Source: Parus major (taxonomy: Eukaryota; Chordata; Aves; Passeriformes; Paridae). From it: a stretch of 64,000 nucleotides of DNA. The notes beneath the pieces were generated by a model, which made no database searches, was not told where the DNA came from, and saw only the letters and a program-made list of their open reading frames with translations. Shown here one piece after another: positions 13,301-25,300 of this stretch. Within the stretch, counting starts at the first letter, position 1. Every line of letters starts with the position of its first letter. A program made the position numbers and the translations under genes. The stretch lies in the NCBI RefSeq assembly GCF_001522545.3, contig NC_031797.1:4640987-4704986 (forward strand), in the 5' to 3' direction.

Positions 13301-16300
13301 TACTGGACGGTCGGGCTGTAGGGCCCGGGGCCTTTACTGGTGTGAGCACGGATTTTAACATCATAGGCGGTGTTGGGTTTGAGGCCGTTGAGGGTGTAGG
13401 AGTTCTCTGGGGAGGGGGGCAGGTCTTTTTCCAGCAGGTTCCCGGGAGAACCGGATTCCCGGTAGGCCACGGTGTATTTGACGATGGCTCCGTTCCTCTC
13501 GGCCAGCACGGGGGGCAGCCAGCCGAACTGCACCGACATGGACGTGACGTTGCTGGCCTCCAGGATCTGGGGGTAACCCTTGGGGATGTCTTCGGGGGTG
13601 GTGAGCTCCTGCACCGCTTCCTCCCCGAAGCCGGCCCGGCTCTTCACGGCCAGCTTGAACACATACGTGGCGCCCTTGTGGATGCTGGGAGCGAGGTACT
13701 TCTCCTCCTGTGCCGAGAATTCCAAGGTGGCCAGAGGCTCGATGTCCTTGCGGCCGAACTGGAGCCGGTAGCCCAACACCTGGCCCTCCGCGTCCAGAGG
13801 GGGCTCCCATTTCACCAGGAGAGTGTTGTCCTCTGTCTGGTGCACAGACAGGATGGGCTTTCCTGGGACTAGGAGACAAGAGAGACACCTTCAGCCAAGG
13901 CTGGGCCAGGGGAGAGGAGCTGCAGAGACTCTTCTGCTGCAGCGAGGGGTTCCTCAAGTCAGCAGCGATGTTCCAGCTCGGCTCCACGTAACCCAAACTG
14001 CCGCCACCCTGTACAGGTGGATGGCCTTAAACAGTTTGGGAAACGAGGAGCGCTGCCAGCATGTCAGCTGTGAGGGGCTGACACGTTCCTAAATTTATAT
14101 TCTTCCCTTTGTTCAGGATGGAAAGGTGTGCACAGCTTCTCCCCCATCCCTGGACCACTCATCCTCTCACCTGAGTCCCCACCTCCTGTCCCCACTGCTC
14201 CCCAGGGCAGGGAAGAACAAACCTGGGGTCCCCAAAGTCCCAACTTCCCTCTCTCTCCATTACACAGCCCAGCTGATGCAGAGACTGGAGCAGACTGGGC
14301 CAGGCTGGGAAGCCCAGAGCAGCTGAGGTGAAGCAGAGAGGGATGGAAGGAAGCCTGGGCAGCCCCAGGTCCTGAGCAGCAGGCACAGCTCACCCGGCCA
14401 GCAGACAGCTCATCGCCCACCATCACAGAAGGAAGCTCAGGCAGAGGAAGCAGAGGGCAGGGAGAGCTGCTGCTGGCTCTGTGCTGCTCCTCTCCTCTGG
14501 AGGAACTCACAGTGCTGGAGCATTTTCAGTGAGATCCTCTGTACCTGTCAGTGAGCTCCCCCACGTTTGGGGGTTCTGGGGAGCTCAGCAGTGCCACATC
14601 TCTGCCTAATGAGCCCTGGCACTGCCTGACTGCTAAGCGAGCCCACAGCTACAGTTAAATGACACGTGCAGGCCCAGAGATTCCCAAAGCCAGAGAAAGC
14701 AGAGCATTAATTCCAGCAGCTCACGCGTCATTGACACTCAGCTCCACCATTAGAGACCTAATTTCCTTCTCTGTGCCTTGGTATTTCTCCTGGTTGGACA
14801 GGAGGAGAGAAAACAGAGTTGGGAGAGATGCCAGCCTCTCCCTCTGCACGAGCCTGCCCAAGGGGTGAGGGAGCAGGGCAGGACCTGCTGTGCCAGGGGT
14901 CCTGGAAGGGTCACACTGGGGAACCTCTGCCTGCTGCCCCCACTGACACCTCAGTGGGGATGAGGGGATGCTGTCCCTGAAACAAGTGCTGTATTCCTTC
15001 CAAACTGCCAAAGAACAGCAGGGACGGTGCTGGGAGAGCCAGCCTCCTCCCTTGGGAATGCCCATGGAACACATTAAAGAGAAAAAGAGTGCCATTACCT
15101 TTATGTTTCAGTTTTTATCACAAATGTTACTGTAATCAGCTGAGCTTGAAAGTATTACATCTGCACAACAAATATTGTTTGGAAAAAAGGTGAGAAGAAA
15201 GTGCAGAGAGGGAGAGGTGTTTTATTTTGCAATTGGTTTGGACAGTAAAGGAGAAAATTAGATGTATTACTGTATTTAAATTCAGCCCCCAGCCCTGAAT
15301 GATAAAGAAAGAAATCTCTCCTCTCAGAAGGTGTATTGACTCAACACTGCAAAGAAGGGAAGAGTGTTACAGAGCCATTTGAAAGAGTTTTTTTAAAAAT
15401 AGCTATTTCAAGTCAGGGAAAATTGAGTTTTGGGTAATAGCTGCTGTGCTGGAGAAAACATCCCTCTGTGACTGATCACCTAGACTGCAAATCCTAATGG
15501 GAAGAGATGAGGGAGGGTGACAAGGGAGAGTGACAAGGGAGCCAGGCAGGGAGAAAGGCTCCAGGAGAGGAAAACAGAAAGGGTGGAGAGCCTTGGGAAG
15601 AAGGAAAGCAGAGAACCAGGGAGTTAGTGGGGAGAAACACGGGCAGAACTGGAGGGGAAAGAGAAGAGGGTGAGTGAAGGAAAGGGCTTTGGCTGGTATG
15701 TGCAGGCAGAGCCCAGGTCCCAGAAATGGGAGCCAGGAAAGGTCAGGACTGTCAGAGTTCCTCCCTGAACACAGGGGCATGTACACAGACAAGAGGAGAG
15801 TGGGCAGGACAAGCACCACTGTCTGCCTGCTGCTCTTCCCCACCCTGACAGCAGAGCTCTCCTGTCCTCAGTGTACCTGCGTGGGCCACCTGCAAAGCCA
15901 CAGGCTCCGTCAGACCAGGATGAGCCACTTGCCTTCTGATACACTGCAATTTGCAGCCCAAGACATTAGAAGTGACAAATTCATCCTCTGTTGTGTTTCT
16001 GGCTGTGCCTGGGCTTTCTGAAGCACTGGACAGAAAATTGTGACATTTGGTGAGGGCTGCATGTGAGGAATTAGGGGGTTTCTGCCTTATTAAATCTAAT
16101 TTTGCCTTTGGGGCAGCCTGGCTCTTGCTGCAAGTCTGTCCTTCAAGAAGGGAGTGAGATGCAAGAAGGTGAGTCTGCTTGGCTTTAGGAGCTGGGTGAA
16201 AGAGGAAAAGGCTCTCACCTGCACCCTTGGTGGTGACCACTTTGGGTTTGCTGCGAGCACCATCTCCCTTCATGGTGTAGGCGGCCACGGTGATGGAGTA

Positions 16301-19300
16301 GGCAGTCTCCGGCTGGAGCCCAGCAATGATCATTTCCTGTTTGCCACATGCCAAGGGGAAATCGTGTCAATACTCAGCCCCACACCCAAGAGCAGCTCTC
16401 TCCTCCTTGCAGGAGTCTCAGCCCTTTTCCAGCATGCAGGAGACCAAACCCGAGAGCACGAGACCCTCTGGGGGTTCTGTGGGAAGCGGCAGAGGGGGAG
16501 AGCCCCGTTCCCCTGGCCAGGGAGAGTTCCCCAGCTCTGCAAACACAGCCTGGCTCTGCAGGGCCCTGTGCAAAGCATCCTCCTCCAGATCTGCCTCTCT
16601 CACATCCCCTGTCTTCACACAAACCACTTCAGCATCCTTCAAAGCTTTCCTCTCCACTCTGCGGCCTCACAGGAGGCTCAGAGGTTTCAGGGAGATTACA
16701 TTTTTTTCACCATTACCCCTCTCTTCTCTCCTCAGAGATATTTTTAATGCTTTCATAATATTAAAGGGATTGCTTGAATGCAAAGTGCAAGACGACACAT
16801 TCTGCTCACGCTAAAGCTCCCTGCTAAATCCCACCCCCTCCTTCCCCATCCTCTATCAGCCTCCCCACACCTGGCTCCCAGGAGCTTTTGTTGAACACTG
16901 GCCCCAAGAACAGCCCTTCCCCAGGAGGGATCCAGCCTTTCAAAGGGCTGTGCTGGAAAAGGAACACCCGTGCTAAATCAAACAGGATGACAGCACATGC
17001 AGCAGGGTTTTCCCCAAGGCACCAGAAAGGAGGGAGATGGGAATGTTGTGCATGTTTTATGGCTTTCCCCTCTCCTCACCCCTTTGTGCTTTCAAAATTA
17101 AATCTCAGGACAGCACTTGGGAAGAATTTGTTAGTCCTGTAACTATTTCCCCGATGGTGAGCTGGGAGTGGAACAGCAGAGCCTTGGAACAGTGGGATTT
17201 TGATCAGTGACTTTGGAGGCTGTCAGATGCAGGGACAGCTCTGGCTTCTGGAAGTCAAGAAACCTGCTCTGCTCTCACACCTGCCACTGAGTTCTATTGA
17301 GATTTCAGACAAAGGGGCTTTGCCTCCCATGAAACTCATTCTCCATCCCTCAAAGGGAGGCCCCTCACTTGTGCAGGGCACCTGGCAATCCCCAGGAGAC
17401 AAACACAGCCTGTTTCATCGTGTGTTAGCTTAGGACCCTGACATTCCAAGGAGAAAATGCTTTCTCCTACTGCTTGGTAGGATTTTGAAAAACATTTATC
17501 ATTTTAGCAGGAATAGCAAATGCCAAACAGCCAAGCTGACTTTAAGGTACTTCAAAGGTAAAACACCAATAATGACTCATAGCTTTGCATCAATGAGTTT
17601 CTAAGAATCTTGACCCTTTGAAAGTACAAATGATTTGTTCACAGTGTGGTAGCTCAGGACTCACGGATTCTGTATTCCCAATGCTTCCCAGGCTATCTTT
17701 TCCAGACCCAAAGCAGCCCATCTGAGCTCCCAGGTCTGCTGGAAGGTGTCCCTGCCCCTGGCTGGCAGTGGAACAAGATGGCCTTTAAGGTCCCTTCCTT
17801 AATACAAACTATTTTAGGATTCTGATACGTTTAAAGCAGTCCCAAATTCAATATTCCATCTGCTTCCCCGTGGAGGAGCAGCAGACCCATCTTTCCTTCA
17901 GAGCCAAAGGGAAAACCCTGTGGGATTGCTGTGTGCTGAAGAATGACACGATCACAGAGGGTCACAGAGCAGTGACAGGGAGGGGACAATGCATGGGAAC
18001 ACCAAAAACAGGCTCCAAAACAGGCACACTGGCACTGCAAAAAAAAAATTAAAAAAAAAAAAAAAGGAAAATATCACACTACAACAGGAAGTGGGAGAAG
18101 GGAAGAGGCAGAACCAGCATGGGAGGATTTTTATGTTTTTACTTACGTATTCAGCAGTGTCATCTGTTTCCCACTGGGCAGAGAACAAGAGAGGTTTGGC
18201 ACATGAGAATACAAGAGGGGAAAGAAGGAAAAGACAGAGACACAGCATGAGGAAGAGTCCCTGAGCAAACAGCCACACAAGGTCAGAAGTTACCGGGCAA
18301 GCATTAGGGAAGAAGTAGAGTGGGAGAAATTAGTAATTCCACTGTGGCCTTGGCCTGAATTAAAANNNNNNNNNNNNNNNNNNNNNNNNNNNNNNNNNNN
18401 NNNNNNNNNNNNNNNNNNNNNNNNNNNNNNNNNNNNNNNNNNNNNNNNNNNNNNNNNNNNNNNNNNNNNNNNNNNNNNNNNNNNNNNNNNNNNNNNNNNN
18501 NNNNNNNNNNNNNNNNNNNNNNNNNNNNNNNNNNNNNNNNNNNNNNNNNNNNNNNNNNNNNNNNNNNNNNNNNNNNNNNNNNNNNNNNNNNNNNNNNNNN
18601 NNNNNNNNNNNNNNNNNNNNNNNNNNNNNNNNNNNNNNNNNNNNNNNNNNNNNNNNNNNNNNNNNNNNNNNNNNNNNNNNNNNNNNNNNNNNNNNNNNNN
18701 NNNNNNNNNNNNNNNNNNNNNNNNNNNNNNNNNNNNNNNNNNNNNNNNNNNNNNNNNNNNNNNNNNNNNNNNNNNNNNNNNNNNNNNNNNNNNNNNNNNN
18801 NNNNNNNNNNNNNNNNNNNNNNNNNNNNNNNNNNNNNNNNNNNNNNNNNNNNNNNNNNNNNNNNNNNNNNNNNNNNNNNNNNNNNNNNNNNNNNNNNNNN
18901 NNNNNNNNNNNNNNNNNNNNNNNNNNNNNNNNNNNNNNNNNNNNNNNNNNNNNNNNNNNNNNNNNNNNNNNNNNNNNNNNNNNNNNNNNNNNNNNNNNNN
19001 NNNNNNNNNNNNNNNNNNNNNNNNNNNNNNNNNNNNNNNNNNNNNNNNNNNNNNNNNNNNNNNNNNNNNNNNNNNNNNNNNNNNNNNNNNNNNNNNNNNN
19101 NNNNNNNNNNNNNNNNNNNNNNNNNNNNNNNNNNNNNNNNNNNNNNNNNNNNNNNNNNNNNNNNNNNNNNNNNNNNNNNNNNNNNNNNNNNNNNNNNNNN
19201 NNNNNNNNNNNNNNNNNNNNNNNNNNNNNCTGTGTGGGGGCACAGCCGAGCTGCAGACAGCCACAGCTCGCCCCAGGTGCCCCCTCTGCAGAGCTGCACT

Positions 19301-22300
19301 GCCCGGGACGAGCCCCCAGCCCTCAGTGCCGCGGGGCTGGGGCAGAGGAGCCCTCACCTGGGCGTCGGCCAGCATGATGTCCTTGATGTGGGGCAGCCCC
19401 CTGGCCTCGCCGTTCTCCATGCGCACGTAGTGCACCTGGTAGCCGCGGATCTGGCCGTGCTGCCGGCTCGGCACCGGCGAGCGCCAGAACACCTGGATCG
19501 CCGTCGAGTTCAGCACCTCCACCTCCACCTTCCGCGGCGGAGCGCTGGGCACTGCGGGGACGAGCGAGGGCTCCCGTCAGCCGGGGCTCTGGGCAGAGCC
19601 TGGCCCTGCTCCTCTGGGACACACACGCTGTGAGCCCTGAGCGAGCGCCCAGCACCCGCCACCGGCCTCCCAGGGAGCTCCGTGGGACCTGACCCGCCTG
19701 GCCTGCACACAGGGATGGGAACAGCCCATCTCACCCCCTGCCTGCCTTCCACAGGCTCCCTTGTGCCCAGCTTGCTCCAATGGGAGCAACCATGAGAGCT
19801 CCAGGTCTCGTTCTGAGGGCAAGGCAGTTTCCAGGGGGCCAGAAGAGCCCAGGTCCTGCCCGTGGGAGGTCAGGGTGGGGAGGATCAGGAGAGGGCTTGT
19901 CCACGGTGTTCCCTCGTCTCTCTGGCAGGACAGGGGCCTGGGGGCTACAACCACTGTGGAATCTCAGTACAGGAAACGAGAGATGGAATTTGGGTTGAAT
20001 CTTTGGAAATGCTACAATTACTAATAGGGCATGACAGCTTCATCTACCAGGAAATCACACTTTCTGAGCAGGGTACTCTGTTACATTTGGATGTGGGCAG
20101 AGGCTCAGGGAAACAGGATTGGCACTGGGGATAAACCTGATGCTTTTTAAAAATTCTTTTTATTTGGAACAGATGAAGAACACCTGAAAAATTCAGGACT
20201 TCTATATGTTATTTACCTAAGTTATATTATTTGAGGTCTTACCCTCACAGTGAGGGTGCTCCTCTCCCTTCATGCACCCATTCATGCTTTTCCCTGGTTT
20301 TATTTTGCTGTAGAAATACCAGGAAAATTCAAGTCTCTGAACTGCTGTCACTCAGGATTTTTGAAACTTTAACAGAGTTTTCCTTTCTATGACTGACAAA
20401 AACTCTGATTTAAGGAGGAGGTTGTAACAAGGAATGTGTGGGAAGAACTCTTCAGTATTTTAAAACACGTGCTCTCAGGCACAGGGTGGGATTCTTGGGG
20501 CTGTCCCATGCAGGAGCAGGAGCTGGACTTGGCTGATCCTTGTGGGTCCCTTCCAGCTCAGGATATACAGTGATTCCAGGAAACCAAGTTCTGGCAGCAA
20601 AGGTTTCCTCAGAGCAAAGGTTTTGGTGCCTTGGCTGCTCCTGGCTCAGTGAGAGCATCTCTTCAGGGGCAGTGGTGCAGACAGGACTCAGAGCTATTAA
20701 GAAGCTGCCATAAATCCAGGAAATGCTCTAGGGCAGGGCAGGAGAACCCTGCAGACCCCGGTGCTCAGAGGGCTCGGGGTGGTGGCACCAGAGGATGCCA
20801 CACAGCTCAGACCTCAGATCCCACTGCAGCTCTGGCCTGGCACCACTCCAGAGCCACGGGAAGGGCCTGGCTGCGTCCTCCCGGCACGGGAACAACCCCC
20901 TCCAGGGACAGGAACCCCCAGGAGAACCCAAAAAGCTCCCTCACCATCTTCATCCGTGCGGACGATGACCGGCGAGCTCTCCGGGCCCGGCCCCACCTCG
21001 GTGTGAGCCACCACGGTGACGCGGTACTCGGTCCACTTCTCCAGGGCCTCCAGCAGGATCTGACTGGTGGTTGGGGGGATATCATTCACCTCCTTTAGCT
21101 CCGTGTCCTCCGAGTCCAGCGCTCGATAGTGGACGCTGTAGCCGGCCAGGACGCCGTTCTGGCTCTCGGCCGGAGGCGGCCGCCAACTTACCAGAATGGC
21201 GGTGGAGCGGGTGCTGACACATTTTACATCTTGAGGGGGGGCAGACGGTTCTACGAGGGGGGAAAATTCAGGAGCGGGAAAGGGAAAGAAGGGAGAGGGG
21301 AGGGGGGAAAAAAAACAAAAGATGGGAAAGATAAAAGAAAAAAAAAAAGGAAAATGATAACAAAAAAATCTAAAATAAAACGTACGAAAGTTTGGTTTAG
21401 GAAGATAAAATTAAAAGAGAAGAGAGCTTTTTGTTGTTGTCTTTTTTTTTTTTTTTTTCCAAAATGAAGAGATTTTTTTTAAAAAAAAAAAAGCCAACAG
21501 AAATTAAATGGGGCATCAAAACTGAAATGGTGTAAAGCAAAAGACTAAACCAGCAAGCGGGCCAGCCAAGAGGGTTCCTGCTGCTTCCACTAAGCTGGCA
21601 CCAGCTAAGCACCCAGCTGCACCCTATAAAAGCCCTTTCCTTTGGCTCCCTGTTTTACAGCAGCCTGGCAAATCCTGCTCTGGCTGGGAAGGCACTTCTT
21701 TCCAACCTCAGTCTCTGGGATCTCGAATTCCTTTGAAGGGATCTGTGAAAATTAAGTAAGAAAAGGAAATCTTTTGCCAGGAAGCTTAAATTTAAGAGTC
21801 TGTACCTCCAGATGGAAGTGATTAGCTGTCCCCAGACTGGAGGAGGCCAAATCCCACACTGGGAATGCCCAGGACACTGCCAAGCAGCCGTGTTTAAAGA
21901 GGAGGGTTTTGAGAAAACACTTGCAGGAGGGAGGCAGTGGGTTTGGGGAGGTGTTCAGGTATCCAGGGCATTTTCCAAAGCAGCAGCAGGTCTAATTCCC
22001 ACTGCACTTCTCTGCCTGGTGTTTCTAAACATCCTGGGAGAAAACCTGGGGAACTGTGGCCCTACCCAGGCACAGACGCCTGTCCAAGGGTCACCAGGAG
22101 GTGGGAAGGTGGAACCCACAGCTCTCCCTTGAAGCTCCTCTTGTTCCATCCCCTGCTCTGGGCAGGAACAGCTTCCACCATCCAGGGTGCTCCTTCCTGG
22201 CCCTGAACGCTGCCAGGGGTTAGACCCCACTTCTGCCTGGCACTAATGACTGATCAGCCCAGGGAGTGTGATACATTCCCAAGGCAAATCAATATATCCA

Positions 22301-25300
22301 ATATCACCCAACTGCAATAAAGAGCTCTGAACTCTCTGCAGACAGGGCAGGAAACTGGGCTGAACTCACAAGCCCCCCCAAGTATCATCTGCAAGAAGCA
22401 GTAGATCAGTGCTGGTCACTGCTTCTCATTCCTCTGATGCTTTTTAATCAACAAAAAGCTCTTTTAGTGAGGAATGATTGTTTTCAAACCTCTTACTCCC
22501 AGTCCTTGAGTCAAACCCTGATGTTTAGGCCCAGTTTGCCTTGAGGAATCTGTTAAATCCAGTCACACTTAGCCCAGCTGGCACTGAAGTGAGAGCCACA
22601 CACTGTCCAGGAGCCTCCAGGAAACAGAGAAAGTGGCTTTTCAAAAAGGGCAGAGATAATCCTTCCACTGCTGTCTGAGCACCCTGCCCAGTAGGACGTT
22701 TTGGGTGTTTTCCTTCCATTTTTATTCATTACTGCTGTCTTTAACCTGGCAGAATGACCCCCTTCTCCCCAGCACTCCCAGTGAGGAGGCTGACAAGCCC
22801 TGGCCATGGCTGGCCACGCAAAACAACACAGAAGATGTCAAATGAACCAAACCAAAAAGAACAAACTGGAAAATAAAACATAAATCAAGCCAATAATTTG
22901 AAACAAACAAACAAAAAAAAACACCAGAAAGGAAATCATAATAATAAAATAATACTGATATAAAAAGTGACTCCTTCCAGAACATTCCCAGTCTGTTTAC
23001 CTACCTTCCACGCTTCAACTGCTAACTTATAAGACTTTCTTACAAGAGAACAAGAGGAACTGAGCTACAAGGCCAGACCAAGCTCCTGGTGGGTTTCTGT
23101 ACATGACTGGCTTTTAAAATGCCACTCTGCTCATGATGAGTCCTCCCCTCACCAGCAGAACCCCAGCTATTGCAGAAATGGCAATTTGGGACCCCAATCT
23201 GCTCTCTTTTGCCAAGAGCAGGACAGCACATTCCCAGTGACAGATCTCCTTCCCTCTGGCTCTCCATCTGCTGTGATTGCTGCACCACCTCTCCAGGACA
23301 GGGGTGCACTGCTCATCCGTGTCCCAGAACCAGCTCAAGGATGGTTTCAGGGTATGGAGGGACAGACTCAGCCCTCTCTCATCGCTGCCATGGTGTCATT
23401 CCCTTCTTTTTTTTGTCCTCAGCAGAGGCTGGGCATGCTAACATCCACCTTTCCTGCTTAGTTCCAGCCAAAGCCACCACAGCTGAGAAACCCACTGCAG
23501 AGAGGGTCTGACCTGACCTACCCTTCATCCTGCACCTCATTCTGAAAGCCCCAGAAGCAGAGCTCAGCTCCAGCTGGCACTGGGGTCACTGTGTGCGCTG
23601 CCACGCTCGCTCACTCACCCTCTACGCTCCAGCACAGGGACCTACAGAGAGGCCCTGGGGTGAGGCCTCCTTTTGGGATGGTTTTGCACTTTCTGTGGTC
23701 CAAAAGACGGGGTGGGGGTGGGTGATGGGGGAGAAGGCCCAGGTCCTGCCCGGCCCCCTCCCCGTCACCCCTGGACGGCAGCAGCGGAGGAGAACAGCCA
23801 GGGCTGCTGGCTGGCCACGCTGGCCACGTCTCTGGGAGCTCATGGCACTGTTTCCTTCACAATCCAGCCCAACCTGTGTGACCCTGGGGACGCTGGGGAC
23901 AGGAGCCCCGTGCCACCAACCCCGCCGGGGCTGCCAGCTCAGCTCAGCCCTTCCCTGGGCAGGGAACCAGGCCCAGGCAGGAGCCCCCAGGCAGGAGAGC
24001 ACGGCCTTGGCCTGCTGGCTGTTTTCACCAGCGCTTTGGGACCCCTCCCCACCCTCCCAGGGCTCCAGGACATGTGAGAGTGTCTGCAGAGCCACGAGTG
24101 GTGAGCCTGCAGCCACAGGGTGGACTGTATTTGTGAATCTGCTTGAGACCAGCCAGTACTCACCTGAGCTGCACCTTTTACATGCTTTAAAGTTGACTGT
24201 CCAAGCCACAAGAATGACCCTTACTGACCTTGCACAATATCATGTTTTTTAACCCTTTAGGTACCACAGACTTTGGGTATTTCATTCACTTCATGTACTG
24301 TGAGGAGGGGGACAGGAGGGAGAGCGGAGCTATGCGAGGGGGGATCCTTTCTTGGGCAGGAACAGAGGGTGAGGAAGCCCCATTGTTCCTCTACACCTGC
24401 ACATGCAGCCTCACAGCACCCACCCTGCCACCCCTGCCTGCTGAGCACGCTTTGCCCTCTGGAATTTCCGTGTGGGAGAGTTGCCAGGGGAGCCTGGGAA
24501 GGTCATGGCTAACCAGGAAGGGCAAACCAGCTTCTCCCAGCCATCAGAGTCTGTCAGTTTTACAAGCTATGTCTCTGGTACTTGAAGAGTTAAAACCCAG
24601 CTACTTCAAGAAGAAAAAGATACTTTACCTTTAGTTTAATGGATTTTACTTTGGTTATGATGCTCAGGAGGAGCCACCCTGGCAGGGAGGTGCAGGGAGG
24701 GGCTGCCACATGCGGGTGGGTGCTGGAAGGGGACAGCAGGAGCGGCAGGAGGACCAGGGAGAGGCTTTGTCAATCCAGAGACAAGATGCCATCGTGGTGT
24801 GACATCGCCCAGCAGGGACAGGGACAGCAGGGAGCTGGCTCACGGGTGCAGGACATGCAGGCAGGCAAGCAGAGAGCAGAAGAGAGAAGAAAGAAGAGGC
24901 ATGGAGCGGGCCAAGGAGGAGCTGAACGGAAAAGGAGCTGAGGAGGGAAGACACAAAAGCCTGTCCCGAGCCAGAAGGTCTGTGAGCCGAAGGATGTCAC
25001 CCGGACCAGGGAGAATTGACTCGTTCCTCCAACAGCCAGCCAGGAAAAAATGTTTCACCATGTTACAGGACACTGACAGCTCCCAGCTGATGTTCTTAAG
25101 AGCATTAAATTAATGAGAGTCTCCCTATGAAAGCTGAGCTACAGAGAGAGAAACCCGTCCGTGTTCTGGGCAGATGCCAAGTTAGAAAAAGCCCCAAAGC
25201 CTTCCCTTTTCCCAGATCCCCTTTCCTTCACCCTTAAGGGACAAATTTTCACTAAGCCCTACTGCCACCAGCTCCCACACCCCTCTTCCAGCTTGTGTTA

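Noticed and set aside
13279..13872. 197-residue plus-strand open frame.
   Set aside because: Exact antisense shadow of the FN6-FN7 exon.
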